From: an uncultured Lysobacter sp.
GTDB lineage: Bacteria > Pseudomonadota > Gammaproteobacteria > Xanthomonadales > Xanthomonadaceae
Direction: 5' to 3'
Assembly: GCA_902805755.1 (NCBI GenBank)
Contig: CADCUA010000046.1
Location: forward strand, 1-10,775
DNA length: 10,775 nt
Within the stretch, counting starts at the first letter, position 1; every line of letters starts with the position of its first letter. The notes beneath the pieces were generated by a model, which was not told where the DNA came from, ran no database searches, and was given only the letters and a program-made list of their open reading frames with translations. Of the stretch, positions 6,698 through 10,775 are shown piece after piece. The translations under genes were made by a program, and so were the position numbers.

Positions 6698-7219
6698 ATG
6701 TCCCTGCCTTTTGCCTTCATCCACAACGCCACGCGAATGGAACTTGAAAACGCCGCGGCTGCGGTGTGCATGTTCAGTCGCGAGGATGTCGAGCGCGGCC
6801 TCATCGGCCAGGCGGTCGATCGCCTGATGCAGATGTCGGACGACGACGACCTCTCGCGGCGCATGGAAGGTGCGGTGTTTCTGGTGTTCGAAGGCTTCGA
6901 CGCGGAGCCGCGCGAGCTCTACCACATCGAATCGTGCGTGCGGTTCTTCCGCGCGGTGACGCAGGAATGGCCGTACTGGTTCCACTTTCTCGAGCGCGAG
7001 CGTGGAAGCCTGAGCGTGGCGATGCGCATGCTCGTCGATGTCGCCCATGTGCCGGACGAGGACGGGGTGGCGCGCGCGCAGATCGTTGCCGAACGGCTGG
7101 ATGCGGTGTTGTTGCAGATGTTCGAGGCGATGAGCGGCCTGCAGGAACGCTTGGACCTGGACGACACGCACACGCTGCAATCGACCGAGGCGGTGCTCAA
7201 GGCGCTGGAACTGGCTTAG
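6698..7219 (+). CDS. Unrecognised cytosolic acidic protein (173 aa)
   Basis: I place the start at ATG 6698; a TTG at 6665 would add 11 Arg-rich residues, and ATG 6737 would trim 13. None has a convincing ribosome site. The product is acidic and mostly helical, with no signal peptide or membrane segment. Notable stretches are an acidic run SDDDDL at 47-52, EGAVFLVFEGFD at 57-68, an aromatic-rich block FFRAVTQEWPYWFHFLER at 83-100, and a long helical C-terminus from about residue 123. Codon use is typical of the window, so the gene is native and real. I do not recognise the family and assign no function. It diverges from the antiporter; a GC-rich 7-bp hairpin at 7236-7254 follows the stop. Confidence 0.8.
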   Translation: MSLPFAFIHNATRMELENAAAAVCMFSREDVERGLIGQAVDRLMQMSDDDDLSRRMEGAVFLVFEGFDAEPRELYHIESCVRFFRAVTQEWPYWFHFLERERGSLSVAMRMLVDVAHVPDEDGVARAQIVAERLDAVLLQMFEAMSGLQERLDLDDTHTLQSTEAVLKALELA

Positions 7220-7235
7220 AACGCTGCCGGGTTCG

Positions 7236-7254
7236 GCGGCGGATGGCCCGCCGC
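7236..7254 (+). other. GC-rich hairpin after the 173-aa gene
   Basis: GCGGCGG (7236-7242) pairs with CCGCCGC (7248-7254) around a 5-nt loop, 16 bp after the stop codon. No T run follows, so it is at best a weak terminator or a 3'-end stabilising stem. Between here and 7374 I see no gene. Confidence 0.35.
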
Positions 7255-7374
7255 ACCATTGCATGCGGGTCAGACAATCCAACGGATGCAGCGATCGATA
7301 CGCCACGCCTATTGGCATCTCGCATTGGCCACATCAACGCGTAGGCACGGGTGATTCATCGCGGCAATCGCGTC

Positions 7375-7503
7375 TCAACGACTATTCGCCTGCCACGCAA
7401 GCGCCAGCCAGGTGTAGGCACCCGGCGCATGGTTCTGACGACCCGTGCGGAACTCGTATGTCGCTCCGTACTTCGCGACCACGTGGCCGGACACGCAATG
7501 CAT
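7375..7503 (-). CDS. Candidate 42-aa protein downstream of the 82-aa gene
   Basis: A 42-aa frame runs from ATG 7503 to TGA 7375, 22 bp downstream of the 82-aa gene on the same strand. Its translation is rich in Tyr, Trp, Val and His (KYGATYEFRTGR, then PGAYTWLALAWQANSR) instead of the Arg/Ala/Pro mix of shadow frames here, and about three-quarters of third bases are G/C by hand count. It has no membrane helix or signal. A poor GGGCGGG sits directly before the ATG, so expression may rely on translational coupling. It could also be the surviving 3' end of a decayed gene. No family recognised. Confidence 0.38.
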   Translation of the reverse strand: MHCVSGHVVAKYGATYEFRTGRQNHAPGAYTWLALAWQANSR

Positions 7504-7525
7504 GCCCGCCCACGTTGCACGCCAC

Positions 7526-7774
7526 CTACTCGGAGGGCGCGGCGACCACTTGGCTCAACGAATGGCGGATCACGTCGATCGCGTTGTACGCCACGCCTTC
7601 GCCTTCCGGCAGGCCGGCCAGGATGTCGGCGAACAGGCGCTGCTTGTCGATGCCGGGCTGCTTCGAGACCGCATCGGTCAACGCCAGCACCGCCATCGCC
7701 ACGCCCACCGACATTTCACCGATCGCCTGCCCCACCACCTCGGCCACCGTGCCGACCACTTCGTTGTTTTCCAT
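7526..7774 (-). CDS. Small hypothetical protein (82 aa)
   Basis: The start at ATG 7774 is backed by AGGAG 6 nt upstream (7781-7785); the longer open frame upstream is Arg/Cys-rich and not protein-like. The 82-aa product is acidic. Residues 5-40 form a long hydrophobic-amphipathic stretch (VVGTVAEVVGQAIGEMSVGVAMAVLALTDAV) with regular Gly/Val spacing, either a weak membrane-associated helix or the core of a small helical bundle. Residues 41-82 (GIDKQRLFADILAGLPEG and an ending RHSLSQVVAAPSE) look soluble and helical. No cysteine and no known motif. It diverges from the 117-aa gene across a 151-bp gap. I do not recognise the family. Confidence 0.78.
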   Translation of the reverse strand: MENNEVVGTVAEVVGQAIGEMSVGVAMAVLALTDAVSKQPGIDKQRLFADILAGLPEGEGVAYNAIDVIRHSLSQVVAAPSE

Positions 7775-7788
7775 CGTCTGCTCCTGGC

Positions 7789-7815
7789 GCGGATCGCAGT
7801 CACCGCTTGATCCGC
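7789..7815 (-). promoter_or_regulatory. Inverted repeat beside the ribosome site of the 82-aa gene
   Basis: GCGGATC (7789-7795) and GATCCGC (7809-7815) are perfect reverse complements with a 13-nt spacer. Read on the minus strand, the stem-loop ends 3 nt before the AGGAG ribosome site of the 82-aa gene. It could be an operator or a leader hairpin affecting translation. Seven-bp arms can arise by chance in GC-rich DNA. Confidence 0.3.
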
Positions 7816-7925
7816 AGCCTACACCGCAGCGGCGGGCACGATGTCTACGGCGTCTTCGCCGGTCAACGCACGCGTGATGACACGCGGCGGTGGACAATCG
7901 CGGTATTCCTGCCACCGTTGCACGC

Positions 7926-8279
7926 ATGAGCAGCCACGCCAGCACCTACATCGAAACCGCCGAAGCGATCGTCGACCACGCGACGTCCATCACCCGGCTC
8001 AATGCCCAGGCGCTGGGCGACGTGGCCTATACGCAGGCCGTGGACGGCCATATCGACGCGATGCGCGTGCTCGCCGCCCCGCATGTGGACCCCACGCCGG
8101 ACCGCGCGTTCCTCAAGCAGCTGCGGGCGACCGCGGCCGGCCTCACGGATGTGTTCGTGCACTTCGATGACGGCGTGATCGCGATGATCGTCGACAACCG
8201 CCACCGCCAGCACTGCTTCGATCTGCTGAGCCCGGCGCAGCTGGACCGCTTCGGCGACCGCACGAACCTGCGCGGCTGA
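7926..8279 (+). CDS. Hypothetical cytosolic protein (117 aa)
   Basis: I use ATG 7926 as start; a GTG at 7890 would add 12 residues, and neither has a clear ribosome site. The product has a helical N-terminal half (IETAEAIVDHATSITRLNAQALGD) and then AAGLTDVFVHFDDGVIAMIVDNRHRQHCFDLLSP, which looks like two or three beta strands followed by a helix. His-rich spots and one Cys (in RHRQHCFD) are present but no recognised metal motif. No signal or membrane segment. It ends 9 bp from the stop of the converging MFS gene with no terminator between them, so the two transcripts probably overlap at their 3' ends. Family not recognised. Confidence 0.77.
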   Translation: MSSHASTYIETAEAIVDHATSITRLNAQALGDVAYTQAVDGHIDAMRVLAAPHVDPTPDRAFLKQLRATAAGLTDVFVHFDDGVIAMIVDNRHRQHCFDLLSPAQLDRFGDRTNLRG

Positions 8280-8288
8280 GGCGAAGCG

Positions 8289-9812
8289 CTAGCGGCCGAT
8301 CGCCGCCTGGATTTCCTCGAGGCGGAACCCGCGCGTTTCCACGCCGGCGCGCCAGAGCATCAACGCCGACACCACGAGTGGCACGGCGATCAATGCGGCC
8401 GACAGCGCGAAGTGGTCGAAAAAGCCCAGCACGCCCAGGCCCGCACCGACGATGCCACCGAACTTGGAACTGGCCGCGACCACGCCCGACCCGGTGCCGC
8501 GCAGATGCACCGGATAGATCTCCGCCGCGTACGGGATCAGCATCGCGATGACGCCGCTCACGCTGACCAGCATCGCCGCAGTCGCCGCGGTGGTCGCCAG
8601 ATTCGAACGTATCCCGAAGAACTCCAGCGCTGCGAACGCGAGCAGCGTGGCGGCGGTCAGCGCGAGGAAGACCACCAGCGAGCGGAAGCTGCTCCAGCGG
8701 TGGTACATCCAGATCACGAGCGCGATGCCGGGCAGCGCGTAGATCGCCGAACGCGCGAGCAGGGCACTCGCCGCGCGTGGATCGACGCCGAGCTCGGTGA
8801 GGTTCACCGGCAGCCACAGCAGGAAGCCGAAGTTCACCAGCCCCCACGCCGTGCCACCGACCAGCAGCCCCCAGGTGATGCGCGAGTGCCGACCACGCAT
8901 GAGCTGGCGCATGCCCGAGACCGGATGGCTTTCGTCGATCACCGGCGGACCCGGATGCGCGGCGTCGTCGCGCTCGATGGCGCTGCGCGTGCCGGCAAAG
9001 CGCGCGAGCACCGCACGCGCCTGGTCGGCCCGCCCGATGGATGACAGGAAGCGCGGGGACTCGGGGATGTAGCGGTTGAGGAAGATGATCGTCGCGCCGG
9101 TCGGCAGGCCCAGCAGCCACAGCACGCGCCAGCTGAACATCGGCTCCAGCGTGGCCGCCGCGCCGGCCGCGAGCAGATAGCCGCCCGACGTGCCGATGCC
9201 GCCCAGCGCGACCAGCAGCCAGCCGCGATGCATCGCGGGCACCGTCTCGGCCATCAGCGTGAACGTGATCGGCAGCAGCCCGCCTGCCGATGCGCCCATC
9301 AGAAAGCACATCGCGAGGTTCCACTCGAACGCCGGCATCGCGCCGCAGATCGCGGTGCCGATGAACATCAGCGCCGACAGCAGGATCGCCGCGCGGCGTC
9401 CGAAGCGATCCGCGATGCGCCCCCACACCACCGAACCCACCGTCGTGCCGGTCAACGCGCACAGTGCCAGCAAGCTCGCACGCGATTTCTCGATGTCGTA
9501 TTCCGCGCTCATGCCCGGCATCACGAAGCCCAGCGTCGCCGGCTTCATCACGTCGATCGCGAGCGTAACCACGAGCACCACCACCAGCTTCCAGTGTTCG
9601 CGGTTCAGCGGCACGCCGTCGGCGATATGGAAATGCAGCGGCGCGCCTGCGGGCTGCAGGCCCGGACCGCTCACCGTGCGCCGCGGCATCAGGCCGTAGC
9701 TCGACAGTGCCAACCCCAACGGGATGATCGCCATGCCCACCCACATTTCCGTGGTCATCGGCATGCCGACCATCTGCCAGTGCGTGTGCTGGCCCATCAT
9801 TAACATCGGCAT
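8289..9812 (-). CDS. MFS transporter, N-terminally shortened by an amber codon
   Basis: From ATG 9812 the product is 507 aa. After a hydrophobic helix at about 22-43, the 12-helix major facilitator core starts near residue 74. Marks are motif A, GRIADRFGRR at 131-140; PESPRFL at 250-256, the end-of-helix-6 signature of sugar-porter and aromatic-acid-carrier relatives; and EIYPVHLRGTGSG at 431-443. It is a proton-coupled secondary carrier of the inner membrane; the substrate is unknown. The segment before the core is His/Met-rich (residues 1-19). The frame continues upstream of 9812 through an in-frame TAG (9816-9818) into a good membrane helix starting at ATG 9896, so the original protein was 26 codons plus this stop longer. 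No ribosome site precedes ATG 9812, making efficient restart doubtful. The gene may be a recent pseudogene or a shorter working version. Confidence 0.85.
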   Translation of the reverse strand: MPMLMMGQHTHWQMVGMPMTTEMWVGMAIIPLGLALSSYGLMPRRTVSGPGLQPAGAPLHFHIADGVPLNREHWKLVVVLVVTLAIDVMKPATLGFVMPGMSAEYDIEKSRASLLALCALTGTTVGSVVWGRIADRFGRRAAILLSALMFIGTAICGAMPAFEWNLAMCFLMGASAGGLLPITFTLMAETVPAMHRGWLLVALGGIGTSGGYLLAAGAAATLEPMFSWRVLWLLGLPTGATIIFLNRYIPESPRFLSSIGRADQARAVLARFAGTRSAIERDDAAHPGPPVIDESHPVSGMRQLMRGRHSRITWGLLVGGTAWGLVNFGFLLWLPVNLTELGVDPRAASALLARSAIYALPGIALVIWMYHRWSSFRSLVVFLALTAATLLAFAALEFFGIRSNLATTAATAAMLVSVSGVIAMLIPYAAEIYPVHLRGTGSGVVAASSKFGGIVGAGLGVLGFFDHFALSAALIAVPLVVSALMLWRAGVETRGFRLEEIQAAIGR

Positions 9813-9818
9813 GTGCTA

Positions 9819-9896
9819 TAACACGCCCGCGGTTATCAGCAGGCAGCCGAGCCATAACGCGACCGGATGGTGGAACATGAAGCCGCTGGTTTTCAT
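9819..9896 (-). pseudogene. Cut-off first helix of the MFS gene
   Basis: In frame with the MFS gene, ATG 9896 opens 26 codons ending in TTA, followed by TAG at 9816-9818. The translation begins MKTSGFMFHHPVALWLGC and continues LLITAGVL, a clear transmembrane helix after a short polar start. Directly after the stop the frame goes on HMPMLMM, so with a Leu codon (TTG) instead of TAG the protein would read through as one N-terminal two-helix unit before the MFS core. From memory, related carriers begin with just such an HPVALW helix; a database comparison is needed. One base change explains the stop. Confidence 0.6.
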
Positions 9897-9924
9897 TGCA
9901 GGCGCGTGCTGGAAGGACCACGGC

Positions 9925-9930
9925 ATTGTA
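9925..9930 (-). promoter_or_regulatory. Possible -10 box for the MFS gene
   Basis: On the minus strand TACAAT occurs at 9930-9925, close to the sigma-70 consensus TATAAT and about 29 bp before ATG 9896. No TTGACA-like -35 is found at 16-18 bp spacing, so support is weak. If used, transcription would start near 9918, leaving ATG 9896 as the first start on the message. Confidence 0.2.
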
Positions 9931-10079
9931 GCGGTCGTGCTTTAGGCCCCGGACGTGGCGCCCGGTGCCTGCGATCGACCGCTGCTTGCGCACGCTGGGT
10001 GAGCCGCGCCGGAAAATACGGGCTGTTCGACATGGGCCGAGAACCTCCGACAAGCGCGGCCTGCAGCGCGCCTGCGCAA

Positions 10080-10472
10080 TCACCCGTACTGCAGCAGGTC
10101 CCAGCGGTTCCCGTACAGATCCTCGAACACGGCCACGGTGCCGTACGCCTCCGCGCTGGGCTCGCGCACGAAGACAACGCCGGCCGCGCGCATGGCGTGG
10201 TAATCGCGCCAGAAGTCATCGGTCTGCAGGAACAGGAACACGCGTCCGCCGCTCTGGTTGCCGACAAAGCCCGCCTGCTCCGGCGTCGCCGCACGCGCCA
10301 GCAGCAGCGTGCTGCCACTCGAGCCCGGTGGCGCGATCACGACCCAGCGCTTGCCTTCGCCCGGCCGCTCGCTGTCTTCGATCAGCTCGAAGCCGAGCGT
10401 GCCGACATAGAACGCGAGCGCTTCGTCGTAATCGCGGACCACGAGCGCGACGTGGGCAATGGATTGGCGCAT
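10080..10472 (-). CDS. VOC-superfamily (glyoxalase-fold) protein
   Basis: The 130-aa product is the usual size of a two-module vicinal-oxygen-chelate protein. Module 1 starts with HVALVVRDYDEALAFY (His7 is the usual first metal ligand) and includes LGFEL and RWVVIAPPG. Module 2 includes GGRVFLFLQTDDF, FVREPSAEAYGTVAVFEDLYGNRWDLLQ. The last motif is the DPxGNxxEL-type ending with Asp125 where Glu is more common. The superfamily covers glyoxalases, extradiol dioxygenases and antibiotic-binding proteins; this subgroup has no assigned substrate. GGAG 4 nt upstream (10477-10480) supports the start. It lies upstream of the MFS gene on the same strand with a 153-bp gap, so linkage is possible but not shown. 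Cytoplasmic. Confidence 0.92.
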   Translation of the reverse strand: MRQSIAHVALVVRDYDEALAFYVGTLGFELIEDSERPGEGKRWVVIAPPGSSGSTLLLARAATPEQAGFVGNQSGGRVFLFLQTDDFWRDYHAMRAAGVVFVREPSAEAYGTVAVFEDLYGNRWDLLQYG

Positions 10473-10775
10473 GACGCTCCATGATTCGTGGTGTGAGGGT
10501 CATTGTCGCGCTTGCACGGAGCGCGGGCGCTCGCTCGCGCCAGCAAGCACCCGGCGATAACCGCCCGCGCGCAATACTCGCCGCACTGTCGATCGTACGG
10601 TCGGCCCGCAGCACGGTGAACGTCATGAACCCGCATCCGCCGCAAGACCGAAGCACGCCCGCATCGCACGGCATCCTCGATATCGACCCGCGTCGTGGCG
10701 CCACGATTGAAGCCCAGCAGGACGTTGCGCTTCAGAATTCCGGAACGCTCGCCAAGACCGAGGATGTCAGCTCGA
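10473..10775. other. Window edge, no supported gene
   Basis: Upstream of the VOC gene, this 300-bp stretch contains a plus-strand frame open from ATG 10625 to the window end (about 50 codons, beginning MNPHPPQDRSTP) and an open minus-strand frame across the same DNA. Neither has a ribosome site, a known motif, or codon bias as strong as the firm genes (roughly 70% G/C third bases for the plus frame). A partial gene continuing past the edge cannot be ruled out. Confidence 0.25.

Noticed and set aside
5188..6864. A 558-codon minus-strand open frame over the antiporter
   Set aside because: Its translation is Arg/Ala/Pro/His-rich and lies out of frame over a clear 437-aa antiporter with family motifs; typical shadow of GC-rich coding DNA.
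8143..10083. A 646-codon minus-strand open frame over the MFS gene
   Set aside because: Arg/Gly/Asp-rich shadow frame; the MFS frame carries motif A and the membrane helices.

Overview
This is a high-GC bacterial chromosome segment, roughly two-thirds G+C, with strong G/C preference at third codon positions. The mix of housekeeping-type accessory genes (YdhF-like aldo/keto reductase, CPXCG zinc-ribbon protein, HAD hydrolase, CPA1 antiporter, MFS carrier, VOC protein) plus many short lineage-specific proteins suggests a gammaproteobacterium of the Lysobacter/Luteimonas/Xanthomonas group. That placement is inference from protein style only. I found no rRNA, tRNA, CRISPR array, transposase or integrase.

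Layout. 164-940 (+) encodes a glycine-zipper protein carrying an internal duplication, closed by a strong intrinsic terminator. 1237-1368 (+) is a 43-aa single-helix membrane peptide and 1614-1832 (+) a 72-aa protein with a winged-helix-like end. Then come three minus-strand genes: an aldo/keto reductase (4139-3240) and, after a gap, a two-gene unit of a CPXCG zinc-ribbon protein (2994-2806) and a HAD hydrolase (2773-2018). 4336-5016 (+) encodes an exported protein with a Gly/Lys/His-rich tail and its own terminator. It converges on a cation:proton antiporter (6413-5100, minus). 6698-7219 (+) is an unrecognised cytosolic protein. A small minus-strand gene (7774-7526), possibly followed by a 42-aa ORF (7503-7375), diverges from a 117-aa plus-strand gene (7926-8279). 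That gene ends 9 bp from the tail of a minus-strand MFS transporter. A VOC-fold protein (10472-10080, minus) precedes the MFS gene. The last 300 bp hold nothing I can identify.

The genes do not form one obvious pathway; most look like independently transcribed stress or housekeeping functions. The most striking observation is that the MFS reading frame continues upstream of its first usable ATG, through an in-frame amber codon, into a well-formed transmembrane helix beginning at an ATG at 9896. This implies a recent nonsense mutation, readthrough, or a sequence error. Other points of interest are an uncatalogued 42-aa ORF with protein-like composition, a possible 70-aa ORF upstream of the antiporter containing an 11-bp inverted repeat, and several long intergenic inverted repeats. 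I did not find a convincing new multi-gene defence or mobile system.
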